The notes under the pieces are model-generated. The model was not told the DNA's origin, searched no databases, and worked only from the letters and a program-made list of their open reading frames with translations. A program made the translations under genes and the position numbers. From assembly GCA_009760855.2 (NCBI GenBank), contig WPIO01000535.1:1-29229 (forward strand): a stretch of DNA of 29,229 bases, read 5' to 3'. Below, in pieces: positions 1 through 9,590 of this stretch; position 1 is the stretch's first letter; each line of letters begins with the position of its first letter. Origin of the DNA: Cristatella mucedo (Eukaryota; Bryozoa; Phylactolaemata; Cristatellidae).

Positions 1-35
1 GTAAAGCAACTAGAAAGAGATTTGAGTTCTCTAAT
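1..35 (+). repeat. L2-type LINE 3' tail, left half of an interrupted copy
   Basis: The first bases match the shared LINE tail (gtaaagc..ctagaaagagat..gagttctct) seen at 3885, 9509 and 22611. The tail stops at tctaat (30-35), where another LINE copy begins, and resumes at 425. Confidence 0.7.
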
Positions 36-424
36 CCTTAAATCCTTTGGAGACCGTGCATTTAGTTCATATGCTCCCAAAGCCTGGAACTCCCTCCCAA
101 CCTGCGTCAGAACATCCCCTGACCTGACGTAATTTTAAAAGAACTTGAAAAACTTACCAATTTAGGACAGCATTTAGTGGGTCCCTGTGATTCGTCCTTC
201 ATGTGCTTATGCGTGCTGACACTGTGCATGCTGCCACTAACCACATTCGCATGTTGACCCTGTGCATGTCACCCCTAACCATATTATTCATTTCGTTTGT
301 TTTTTCAAGCATGATTTTACTTACCATTCAATGGCATTTCACTTTACAGCAAATGTAAAGCGCCTAGAGAGAGATTAAGTTCTCTGAGGGTGCTTTATCA
401 AGTGAATTTTTATTATTATTATTA
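36..424 (+). mobile_element. 5'-truncated L2-type LINE copy (3' end only)
   Basis: The copy carries the last codons of the LINE protein (the segment with GDRAFSSYAPKAWNS-type residues, about 45-125), the 3' UTR and a tail ending in ATT repeats at about 408-424. It is flanked by tctaat on both sides (30-35 and 425-430), a plausible target-site duplication. No open frame of useful length remains. Confidence 0.8.
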
Positions 425-467
425 TCTAATGACGCTTTATTAAGTGTACTATTATTGTTATTATTAC
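425..467 (+). repeat. L2-type LINE 3' tail, right half of the interrupted copy
   Basis: The sequence gacgctttattaagtg followed by ATT/GTT repeats is the second half of the LINE tail begun at base 1. The two halves fit together once 36-424 and one tctaat are removed. Confidence 0.65.
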
Positions 468-1735
468 ATTTTGTGCATTTGCCGTTACCGGAACTAGTGA
501 GGGTCGCCATCTATAACGGATTTCAGACAATGTTATGTGAAAGTGATGAATTGTGACAATGAATGTTATGCATTCTTATCGCTCGAGCACTGCAAACAAC
601 TTTTCCTAGCACCCGGATATCGTCCATACTTCACTGTTTGGCATAAAAGCTAGCAAAATTCACAAGAAGCACGCCGCCGAGCTCTGGCGTGCCGAGGGCC
701 GAGAGCAACATCTTGTGCAGTTAAGCGGCCGCCAGCAGGCTGTCATTCGAACGTCCGGTTGAGAGGTCAGTGGGTCACCACCGTCTCAGCGCTTGGTCGC
801 CATCTCGCATCCGAGCTAGTGTGTGATTGCTTGGCGTGGATTGCGATCCAGATCTAAATTAAAAATTTCCAGAAGTCGGGAGGAGTTTGACAAATGCGTG
901 GACCAACCTTTATCTGCTATCGTGCCTAAGCAGCACATGTAATTTACAAAGCGTGCATGCATAATCGACAATCGTGTACTACCAGTCGAAACGGACGGCC
1001 GCTTGATGCATGAAGTGGATGTTACACTGGGTGTCTGTTTATTATAGCTCTTATTGAACTTCCGGACGTTGGGGGGGGGTTGATTGCACAGCTCAAAAAA
1101 AAGTTTCACTGAGGTGATAATAAAGCTGGCCGGATCAGATTCGGCTTTCAGTGAGTCCTAGATATGCTAAGTAGTTGGGGGTATTAGTAGTCTCTAGGTG
1201 GGGGCTGCAAATCTTAGGATCGCACGAGCTGAATTCTCCAATGAAAACATATTCTAATTTTAATCGCGATCGATTATATACTTATCCAATACTTATTTTC
1301 GGGTTGTGCGAGAGCATAAAGAGAAGATTAGTGCTCGTACCGTAACTTTGTCGAAGCGAGTGATGCGACACACGTGTTAGCCTGAGCCTGAGGAGGATCC
1401 ACTGATGAATCCACTTCCATGTTTCACAGCGAGCCGGGAAAGCCTAGATAAAACAACGATTCTGTAGGCGATGTAGCTGTACATGTAGGATGTAGATGTA
1501 GAGTGACAATGTAGCCATGCAGTTTACAACTGAATTGACCAATAGCTTCATTTTCCTCCAGTTGAAGATGATCAAATGCAAATGCTGAGAGCCCCAATGA
1601 AGAAAATTGCACTAATCTAGGCATAACGTATTTTTATGGACTAAATTGGCAGTAGTATTCTGATTTAAGCATGATTTTTGCAGTGCTCCTTATGATTAAG
1701 TGGTGTAGTTTAATGATATGCCAGCTCTTTCCAAT
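468..1735. other. Unassigned non-coding stretch
   Basis: No reading frame here has a recognisable protein signature; the longest ones (for example minus-strand 816-1109) have no domain-like composition. A G run sits near 1071-1080. No RNA gene is visible. Confidence 0.5.
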
Positions 1736-1737
1736 TA

Positions 1738-1838
1738 AACCTCCGACGTGGCTCAGACACAGGCCAATACTATTCCTCTGCTAACCCACCGGTGACCAGC
1801 TTTTGGGAGTATCATCAGGACCGGCCCGTGCAGAGATT
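1738..1838 (+). repeat. Low-copy repeat, copy 1
   Basis: The stretch with gtggctcagacacaggcca and ctctgctaacc, followed by ggaccggcccgtgca, resembles the stretch at 2000-2085 (atgtggcttggacagg, ctctaactc, ggacaggccggtgca). Two copies thus flank a SINE. The family is not recognised. Confidence 0.45.
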
Positions 1839-1849
1839 GAATGCATTAT

Positions 1850-1998
1850 GCCGAGCTGGTTTGGTCCAGCAGTTAAGGTGCTCTCCCTGACCGAGGTCTG
1901 GCTGAGGTCGTGGGCTCGAGCCCAGAGGCATACGTGAAGTACCTGAATATAGACTAAGTTCTCTTAGGGGGCTATACAAATTAATTATATTTTATTGT
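1850..1998 (+). mobile_element. tRNA-derived SINE with a LINE-like 3' tail
   Basis: A pol III A-box-like segment (tggtccagcagttaagg, about 1862-1878) is followed about 40 bases later by a B-box-like gggctcgagccc (1912-1923), spaced as in a tRNA. The 3' part, gtgaagtacctg..gactaagttctcttaggggg (about 1934-1972), follows the L2-type LINE tail (gtaaagcgcctag..gattaagttctctgagggc). The copy ends in AT-rich sequence. A shared tail is the hallmark of SINEs mobilised by a partner LINE. Confidence 0.6.
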
Positions 1999-1999
1999 A

Positions 2000-2085
2000 T
2001 ATCGGGACAGGCCGGTGCACAGCTGTGGTCCGCCTCGGATGTGGCTTGGACAGGGGCCAGTAATGTTCCTTCCTCTAACTCTCTG
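2000..2085 (+). repeat. Low-copy repeat, copy 2
   Basis: gcacagctgtggtc at about 2017-2030 recurs exactly at about 22949-22962 with related flanking sequence. The downstream part resembles 1745-1795. A tRNA-like block (gcagccgtggtcgagcag) lies at about 2095-2112, but I see no B box after it. Confidence 0.4.
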
Positions 2086-2314
2086 GGTCGGAGCGCAGCC
2101 GTGGTCGAGCAGAGTTACTCGAGTAGGAGAGAGGCTATGGAAGCCGTGCTTCCCTGGATTGATGAATTACCGAAATCCACCACAATCCACTCTAATTAGG
2201 CTAACATCGACCAGACATGAGCATTGCCCAGCTTAAAGTTTGCTCTAATTTTGTAGTACACAATTAATTTTACCTATCCACCAAATTTCATGTCGAACTT
2301 ATGCAAACGAGCTT

Positions 2315-3952
2315 TGACGCCTGACTCATAAAAGCTGTAGTCAGGCCACTTCTCAAGAAAGCGGCACTGGACCGATAAACTTTAGCAACTACCGCCCAGT
2401 CTCCCTTCTACCATTCCTATCAAAGACACTGGAACGGGTCGTGGCAGACCAGCTGAACTCGAATATTGAAACGTTGAAATTTGCTAGTAAGTTCCAGGAT
2501 GGCTTTAGAGCTAATCACTCCACCGAGTCAGCATTGTTTAGGGTGTACAACGACCTACTTAGGAATGCAGACATGGGTAGAGTGTCTCTGCTTGTTTTGC
2601 TCGATCTTTCAGCAGCTTTTGATACTATCGATGATAAAGTTGTTTTAGAGCGCCTCTCATCTCGCCTGGGCATCACAGGCACTGCTCTACAATGGTTCAG
2701 ATCATATCTCAGTGAGAGACTCCAGAGTATTGACGTGAATGGACAAAGATCATTCGAGGTACCTCTGAAATATGGGGCACCTCAGGGCTCCGTGCTAGGT
2801 CTGGTTCTTTTCACGGTTAATACTCCCCCTCTTGCTGATGTGATTGCCAAGCACAATCTAGGCTTTCACTTCTATGCGGATGACACTCAGTTGTACCTTT
2901 GCTTTGATCCCTCCCAGCCTTCGAGCACTTCAAATTCTCTCAATGCTGCATGTATCGATGACATCCGCTTATGGATGTCAGCACATTTTCTAAAACTAAA
3001 CGATGATACAACTAACTTACTAGTTATGGGCATACCCAGTGGGATTCAGAAATTGGAAAGGCTGACGCTCAAAGTTGGCTCCGCCAGCATTCCTGTTGAA
3101 TCAGCTCGAAATCTAGGCGTCATATTCCAAAGTGACCTCTCGTTAGATGACCACATCAGCTCCACAGTCCAATCTGCCTATTTTAAGCTTCATAACATTG
3201 CCAAAATTCGGACTTGTTTAGAAACGGATACCACATCTAAGTTGATCCATGCATTCGTGACATCCCGTCTCGACTTCTGCAACTCACTGCTCACTGGCCT
3301 ACCAGCATGTGCGATCAGGCGATTGCAGCTGGTGCAAAACTCTGCAGCTAGGCTTGTCTGTCGTGAGCGTCGCAGTTGCCACATCACGCCACTTATCGCC
3401 AATCTGCACTGGCTACCAGTCAAGCAACGGATTTACTTCAAGGTTTTGTTGCCCACTTTTAGGTCACTTCATTCTTTGGCTCCAGCCTATCTCTCCGACA
3501 TACTCCCCGATCAGCCCAAGCATCGTACCACCCACTTTTCGGAATCCAACAGTCTAGAAATACCTCGTACAAACCTCAAATCCTTTGGAGACCGTGCATT
3601 TAGTTCGTATGCTCCCAAAGCCTGGAACTCACACCCGACTTGTGTCAGAACGTCCCCTGGCTTGACCACATTTAAAAAGAACTTAAAAACATTTATTTAG
3701 GACAGAATTTAGTGGGTCCCTGTGATTCGTCTTGTATGTGCTTATGCGTGCTGACACTATGCATGCTGCCACTAACCACATTTGCACGCTGACTCTGTGC
3801 ATGTCACCCCTAACCACGTTGTTCATGTCGTTAATCAAGCATGATATTACTCACGATTCAATCGCGTTTGCCTTTGCAGCAAATGTAAAGCACCTAGAAA
3901 GAGATTGAGTTCTCTGAGGGCGCTTTATCCAGTGCATTATTATTATATTATT
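2315..3952 (+). mobile_element. L2-type non-LTR retrotransposon (LINE), longest copy
   Basis: This 5'-truncated copy contains the reverse transcriptase, the C-terminal extension, a 3' UTR (3701-3890) and a tail ending in ATT repeats (to about 3952). The 3' UTR has two similar units of about 38 bases (gcgtgctgacactatgcatg.. then gcacgctgactctgtgcatg..), found in the other copies as well. The endonuclease domain is missing. Family placement rests on the protein signatures (YADDTQLY, GAPQGSVLG, the HITPLIANLHWLPVKQRI block), which match the L2 branch of the CR1/L2 group. Confidence 0.85.
2374..3700 (+). pseudogene. LINE reverse transcriptase, 5'-truncated and frameshifted
   Basis: This is the catalytic part of a LINE ORF2, which copies element RNA into DNA at a nicked chromosomal target. 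The frame is open from about 2374 to the stop at 3700 (about 420 residues from 2441). Counting from 2441, palm motif A is LLDLSAAFDTID with its aspartate at residue 55, motif B is GAPQGSVLG (112-120) and motif C is FYADD (144-148). The C-terminal region of about 250 residues has the usual L2 blocks (RNLGVIFQSDLSLDDHI, LHWLPVKQRI, GDRAFSSYAPKAWNS). Upstream codons (2325-2373, KAVVRPLLKK-type residues) lie in another frame, so about one base was lost near 2374. No ATG start is expected, because the real ORF begins far upstream in the missing endonuclease part. The catalytic aspartates are intact but the copy cannot be autonomous. Confidence 0.85.
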
Positions 3953-4318
3953 ATAGAGACAGTGCCTTTGGTTTGTAGGCTTCCAAAGCCTGGAACTCAC
4001 TTCGAACTTTCAACACGAAATCTCGCGACTTGATCACATACAAAAAATCTAAAAACATATTTATTTATCACAAAATTTGGTCGGTCAATGCGATTTAACT
4101 TTTCTGTGCTTACGCGTGTTGACACTGTGCATGCTGCCGCTAACCATATTTGCATACTGACCCTGTGCATTTCCCCTAACCATGTTATGCTTGTTGTCCT
4201 TGATCATGCTACCACTCACCAGTCAATAATGATTCTTTTGAAACGTAGTAAAGTACTTCTAAGAGATTGACCTCTTTAAGGGCATTTGAAGAAATTTGTA
4301 ATTATTATGGTTATTATT
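3953..4318 (+). mobile_element. Older, diverged L2-type LINE 3' end
   Basis: This copy abuts the previous tail directly. It starts inside the terminal protein segment (agacagtgcctttggtttgt.. cf. agaccgtgcatttagttcgt), then has the 3' UTR with its duplicated units (4105-4200) and a decayed tail (gtaaagtacttctaagagat..) ending in ATT/GTT repeats. It is clearly more diverged than the copy at 2315-3952. Confidence 0.75.
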
Positions 4319-4379
4319 AGGATGAGTCAACGTTACAGCATTGAGTAAATGGCAATATCAGAGCGAAGGAAATTGTCAT

Positions 4380-5771
4380 TTAAGCATGACTTCTGGCATC
4401 AGCTATTTCAGGATATAGATTCACAATATCGCCTGCAACGTCGCGAGATGGTCTCTCCTCGTAGACCCATCGGCAGTGAAAATAGTAGTTGCGAATTACT
4501 CCAACTTCGTGGAAACAATCGTTCCCTGAATCCTGCTTGCTTTTCTGTTTAAAGTACTCACAAATGGCGGCTAGTACATAACGAGCTGGGGAATTACGAC
4601 CTCGACTATTTCTCAGGAAAATCTTCAACATTTTCACTTGAGCCAAATATGATCCGCTCTTTGACGTGGATTTCTTTGAGGTTTTCCAGCCTTCATTTTC
4701 CGTTTTATTATCCTCCGAGTTGCTGTGCATAATCTTACGGGGAAAAACAGTCTCTAGTAGCTCTTTGGTAAAGACAGTCTTCAGTAGCTTGTCTATATAT
4801 CTTGCGTCTTCATTGGATGGATTTTGGCGTTGTTCGCTAACCAAGTCTTTCAAATCATTCAAAGGTGTCAAAATGCGGTCACAGTCAGAGTCATCGCTTT
4901 TTCCCATACGTCCTTGCAGCGCCAGTATGCTGTTTACGACACATTCAAATTTGCCATCATTCCCACTGTCCAAAAGTGCCCAGATACAGCTCAAATTAAG
5001 ATGGACAAATAAGTCACGCAAATCTTTAAGATTTTTAACTATCGACTTTCCGAAATTACGTTCAAGTTGTTCTGAAAGAGGAATTAGTTCACCAAACATG
5101 ACCAGTATCATGATCACTGCCAACTTATCAAGCATGGCCAGTGTGCCTTTAGGGAGAACGGCTATCTCATCGTTGAGCTCACCCGTAGCTCGTGTTACGA
5201 AGTCCTCATCGGAATTGCTACTGATGACGCGTAGTTTCTCTACCGTAATCATTTCCAAATTTTCACGTACGGCCGGCGTGACGGCAGAGAGATGGGCTAT
5301 CGCTTCCTCGAGAGCACGCGTAACTCGTGGTATGAAGTACTCATCGGCAATTTTTCTAAAGACGTTTAGTCTGTCTAGCAAGTCATACGATATCGGGTCC
5401 TCATTTTTGTAGTCGCTCAAATCCAGCTCTTTGACAGTGTCGGCTAAAGATGTGTACCATTTGCTGTCCTTTTCAAGCCGTTGACAGATGTCACTTGGCT
5501 CGAATAAGTTCCAAGATGCTGCGACACATTGTAAAGGAGACAGTCTATGACTGTTTCCCACGTGGTGACAAAGCTCTCCTCCTAAGGTTTGTAGGAATGA
5601 GTACAGCTTGATACAAAAGTTCTCTTGATTTTTACGGTTGCCGGGTTTCTTCGCTTTATTGAACTCCTGCCCCAGCATTTTTAGTTGATCGTTGAGCTCT
5701 TTGATAGCACGAGACTTCCGGTTCGTAGAATGTGGATGTATGTAATTACCTTCGGATCTTGCACGTAACAT
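4380..5771 (-). CDS. Intronless 463-residue protein with two HEPN-like RxxxxH motifs; function unknown
   Basis: This is the only long intact frame that is not a transposon protein. The ATG (5769-5771) is the first in the frame, which stays open for some codons upstream; a branch-point-like ctaac and a cag lie just upstream on the minus strand, so a 5' UTR intron is possible. The stop is TAA at 4380-4382. The protein is mostly helical in composition, soluble, without a signal peptide; a short hydrophobic run (about 211-231) is more likely a buried helix. RDLFVH (R252-H257) and RNYYFH (R427-H432) each fit the R-x4-H motif of HEPN domains, a helical family including RNase-active members, and each follows a predicted helix. 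Residues 143-159 and 188-204 are related copies in the same frame (DE-x-F..R-x-T..L..-IA), an internal duplication. A linker (349-375) is rich in S, K, E and N. LINE debris lies on both sides, and no polyadenylation signal is evident in the roughly 60 bases before the downstream LINE. I do not recognise an ortholog; the HEPN reading is inference. Confidence 0.6.
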   Translation of the reverse strand: MLRARSEGNYIHPHSTNRKSRAIKELNDQLKMLGQEFNKAKKPGNRKNQENFCIKLYSFLQTLGGELCHHVGNSHRLSPLQCVAASWNLFEPSDICQRLEKDSKWYTSLADTVKELDLSDYKNEDPISYDLLDRLNVFRKIADEYFIPRVTRALEEAIAHLSAVTPAVRENLEMITVEKLRVISSNSDEDFVTRATGELNDEIAVLPKGTLAMLDKLAVIMILVMFGELIPLSEQLERNFGKSIVKNLKDLRDLFVHLNLSCIWALLDSGNDGKFECVVNSILALQGRMGKSDDSDCDRILTPLNDLKDLVSEQRQNPSNEDARYIDKLLKTVFTKELLETVFPRKIMHSNSEDNKTENEGWKTSKKSTSKSGSYLAQVKMLKIFLRNSRGRNSPARYVLAAICEYFKQKSKQDSGNDCFHEVGVIRNYYFHCRWVYEERPSRDVAGDIVNLYPEIADARSHA

Positions 5772-5904
5772 TTTAATCTCCTCCGATAATATTGCTTACT
5801 GCACAAGTTCAAGTTAGGTGGAAGAAAAGACATCGAAAGTAGCCGGAAGTTGTAAAGTTTCATCCATCATAAAAACTGAAAAGAAAGAAACCAGCGAGAA
5901 TCAT

Positions 5905-6060
5905 CAGTCACGCAACGCCTCATAAGAAAAGCCCTGGACACCGTCTAGACTAGCCTAGTTATCACTGAAACCATGCTGAACTGGTTGTAGACATATCTCA
6001 GTGAAAAATTTCAGGTTGTAAATATAAATGGGTCTAGTCAGTCTGGGAAACGTAAATGAA
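5905..6060 (+). repeat. Decayed L2-type LINE reverse transcriptase fragment
   Basis: ctgaactggttg..acatatctcagtgaaaaattt matches the LINE segment at 2688-2725 that encodes LQWFRSYLSER; flanking bases align more weakly. The frame is broken by stops. Confidence 0.6.
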
Positions 6061-6103
6061 AAAGAGAGCTCAAAACTGAGATACTACGCCCCCTTTATCG
6101 CTC

Positions 6104-6147
6104 CCTGTCTGTCTCTCTCTACTCTCTGTCTGTCTGTCTATCTGTGG
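6104..6147. repeat. CTGT/CT-rich microsatellite
   Basis: Repeated ctgt and ct units (ctgtctgtctctctctactc..ctgtctgtctgtct), imperfect. Confidence 0.8.
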
Positions 6148-7796
6148 CTGTTGTCCTTCCGATCGTAAAAACACTTAAATACTAATCCAATTTCGCTCAC
6201 CCCTATCTCCTATAAGCCACATTAAGCATTGGATTCCCCTAGTTCCCTTACTGCCTGCGTAGACAAAAATCACTCTTGAACGCCGTTAATTCATCGAAGC
6301 TATACAAAAATAATACTATCCTAGTACTAATGGAAAGCCTAGCCTCACCCTCGGATTTGGAGACCTCTTCCTAGTGGTGGCCTGGCGTGGAATCTCTCTA
6401 GTGATGTATGCCGCAATGTGAGAGCGAAATTTTCAATTAACTGATCGTTTGATGAGCACATTTATTGCCTCAACTGCCAATTCAGCGAAGTAAATTTTGA
6501 GGACAAACAATTCTAAAATATGTGCTCGATTAGACAAGAGCACAAAAACTCATGTAACAATGACATACATGTATATTGGCGAAACTTCGTTAGTCACTGC
6601 TTTTGGTTTTTGATTTTTTGCTTTTGACCCGAACTCGTAAGCAAGAAGCCCGTAGTCCAACGGCTCATCTGATCTGTCCTCGTTGGCGTTGTTGTTACAG
6701 CACGCCACCTAAGTCTGACAGTCACCTACTCTTTGCAGGGCATTGAATCGATTTAATCATAATCCTTTCGGCTGCATGTCACTTTACTAGCTTTCGCCAA
6801 CACCGTATTGGACCTCATTGCACCTCCAGCGTGCTCCTGTACCACTTTGCCACTTTCGGTGCCTCGCACTAAACTGAAGTCGTTTGGTAAGCAAGAATTC
6901 AGTATATTTTTGCATAAAATGTACATTTTTCTATTAGCTCCAATCGCTAGCTGTATTTCTTTCGCGTCATTTAGGTGCCAGTAAATTATGAAGCTGCTGT
7001 ACCTAGCTTTCGATGAGGTCGAGTGAACCAAACTTCTTCGTTTTTTCGCGCTTTGAGTACTAACCGGAGCGTGAGTAGCCTTTCTTACATCAAAGTGAAC
7101 AATGCCACTTGGAGGTCCTACCCATAGGTGATAACGAGTGCCCAGTGCAACTTACGACGCTCGCCTTAGAATGATTAGTATTTGCCTTTTCCGATTCGTC
7201 AAGAGCATGATAATATAGATCTAGTTAACTCTAGACTACATATTCTTTTGCAGAAAGTGTTAGCGCACCCGGATAGAGATTTCCTACTCTCGGGGCCTAT
7301 GTTAACGGCCAATTGTTGACTATGGAAATGTAAAATGGTTTTGAGTCTCAGAACAAAATCCCCCGCCCAATGAAGATTTCGAGAGACGGATGCTTAGCAC
7401 CTAAAACATAATGGCCACTCGTATATAATTGGTTTTAGGCACTATCAAAAAGCTACGTGTTCAAACTCTTTCCGACTGCTTTTTGGACTGCAAACCTCGT
7501 AGGAATGAATGCGGAAAATCATCATTGCTAGAGAAGCGACAAACAGTTTTGATTTACTTCGGCTTTTTATTTACTAACACAAGCGCACAAGCAAATATAG
7601 TAAACTAAACAAATAATATTATGAGATTAGAATAGAAAATAATTCGAGCAGAGCCGAATATTATAGCTAAGTAAAATGAACCGCTAGTCCAGATAATAAA
7701 AACGGGTGTAGCGACATTTATTGCTATAGGGCAGGTCTTAATGTATGAGACTATGGTTAGTGACAGCTTGACGTCGCGACGCCAGTCGGAAGTTAG
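6148..7796. other. Unassigned AT-rich stretch
   Basis: No recognisable coding sequence or repeat was found. Short minus-strand open frames at 6753-7031 and 7605-7817 have no recognised domain and no supporting context. Confidence 0.5.
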
Positions 7797-8548
7797 AACC
7801 AGATTTTGGGAGCACACGAGCTAAAGACAAGGTCTCCAAAGGATTTGAGGTGCGTACGAGGTATAGGTAAACGATTAGAATCAGAATAGCAGCTTGTACG
7901 TTGCTTAGCCTTGTGAGAAAGTAGATCTGAAAGGTCGGCTGGAGACAAAGAATGAAGGGAACTGAAAAATAATGATAGAACCTTTAAGTTGATGCCTGAT
8001 GACCTGCTTGACTGGGAGCCAGTACAGGTCGGCGAGAAATGGTGTGATGTGGTAATTGCAACGCTCACTACCGACAAGCCTGGATGCAGAGTCTTGCACT
8101 TGCTGTAAGCACCTGGTTGCAGAGACCGGTAGACCAGCAAGCAGTGAGCTACCAAAGTCGAGACGGGATGTCACAAATGCGTGGATTAATTAGGATGTGA
8201 TATCCCTGTCTAAAAAAGCCCGAATTTTGGCAGTGCTACGCAGCTGAAAGCTGACTGTGGAACGGATGTGGTCGTCTAATGAAAGGTCCCTTTGGAACAG
8301 GACGAATTAAATTAAATTATGTGCAGATTCAAGAATAGGTGTGTTGGCAGAGCCGATTGTGAGTGTAACATTTTCAAATTTCTAAATCACAATTGGTTCA
8401 CCCATAACTAGAACGCTTATATCATCATTTAATTAAAGAAAGTTTGTTGCCATCCATGTTTGGATTACTGAAATACGTTCGGCAAGGGAGTTGAGAGATG
8501 TTGACCTGCTGAGGGCCTGCGAGGAATCAACCCAAAGGTACAATAGAT
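7797..8548 (-). mobile_element. L2-type LINE fragment lacking its 3' end
   Basis: On the minus strand the frames encode the C-terminal LINE protein: HITPFLADLYWLPVKQ, TSRLDFGSSLLAGLP and FGDLVFSSCAPKIW-type blocks, split between two frames (7793-8155 and 7905-8174) by indels. Toward 8548 it reaches the segment just after motif C. It stops at about 7797, inside the terminal protein block, so the 3' UTR and tail are missing. This is unusual, because LINE copies normally lose their 5' end. Confidence 0.8.
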
Positions 8549-8867
8549 GTATGCAAAATAAGTTCTTGAACGTTTCTGAATGTTAGCTGATCATAGCCTG
8601 TTATGCCTTAGTCTAGGGTTAAGCAACAGAATATCCTAAGACATGTAATATTAAAGCAGTTGCAAAATGGACCAAAAGTCAGGCAGGTAAGTTGTACCTT
8701 GGCTGGGACCAAGGGAGCCCATTAGTGATAGTGGCTTCCAGCTAGGGACTTATAGGCTATGGCTGGTTCTGAATGCCTATATGGATACATACGTGGCTGT
8801 TGAATAGATGGTTGTACGCTGTGGAAATAAGTTTATTGTCAGAAGGCGGGGTCGCTATTAATTGCTG
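8549..8867. other. Unassigned stretch
   Basis: Nothing recognisable: no coding signature, RNA gene or obvious repeat. Confidence 0.4.
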
Positions 8868-8975
8868 ATGCGACCATTCGATCGTGTTTCCTTTGCAGCA
8901 AATGTGAAGCGTCCAGAGAGAGAGAGATGGAGTTCTCTGAGGGCTCTTTAACAAGCGTGTTATTGTTATTATTCC
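8868..8975 (+). repeat. Solo L2-type LINE 3' tail
   Basis: gcgaccattcgatcgtgttt followed by cctttgcagcaaatgtgaag and gagttctctgagggctcttt matches the terminal ~100 bases of the other copies and ends in ATT/GTT repeats. The tail has a small GA expansion (gagagagaga). Confidence 0.75.
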
Positions 8976-9186
8976 ACTAAAGTCGGCGTGATCTGAACGC
9001 ATTGGTGCTGTAACTAGCTACTGGCTAGCAACAGGCTATACGGGTTGATTGGTCTCTAGCTGTCTACCGACGTAAAGGGACATCGGTATTTGTCGTAGGT
9101 GTGCAAGAGCTAGTGTCATTGCAAGCTATGCTTCTTTGGCTGAAGACTATGCGTGCATAGTTCATTTCAACATGCTCGTAACTCAA

Positions 9187-9590
9187 TCGTACAAACCTCA
9201 AATCCTTTGGTGACCGGGCAATTAGTTCGTATGCTACCAAAGCCTGGAACTTCCTCCCGACTTGCATCAGAACGTCCCCTGCCTTGATGACCACATTTAA
9301 AAAGAACTTATAAACACACCTATTTAGGACAGCATTTAGTGGGTCCATGTGATTCATCCTTAATGTGCTTATGCGTGCTGACACTGTACATCCTGCCACT
9401 AACCACATTTGCATGCTTACCCTGTGCATGTCACCCCTAACCATGTAATTCATGTTGTTTATCAAGCATGATATTACTCACCATTCAATCGCATTTCCCT
9501 TTGCAGCAAATGTAAAGCGCCTAGAAAGAGATTGAGTTCTCTGAGGGCGCTTTATCAAGTGATTTATTATTATTATTATTGTTATTATCG
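9187..9590 (+). mobile_element. 5'-truncated L2-type LINE copy (3' end only)
   Basis: It begins in the terminal protein block (tacaaacctcaaatcctttg), continues through the duplicated 3' UTR units (9365-9450) and the full tail (9500-9560), and ends in ATT/GTT repeats. The tail hairpin arms aaagcgcc and ggcgcttt are intact. The open frame on the opposite strand (9064-9465) is antisense to this copy. Confidence 0.85.

Noticed and set aside
1855-1930. Functional tRNA gene
   Set aside because: A- and B-like boxes exist, but no cloverleaf or anticodon arm can be drawn and a LINE-like tail follows; a SINE explains it better.
4666-5412. 248-residue plus-strand open frame
   Set aside because: It is antisense to the 463-residue frame, with S/L-rich composition typical of a shadow, and no domain.
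6753-7031. 92-residue minus-strand frame
   Set aside because: No domain, no splice or promoter context, composition not clearly coding.
9064-9465. 133-residue minus-strand frame
   Set aside because: It is antisense to a LINE 3' end on the plus strand.
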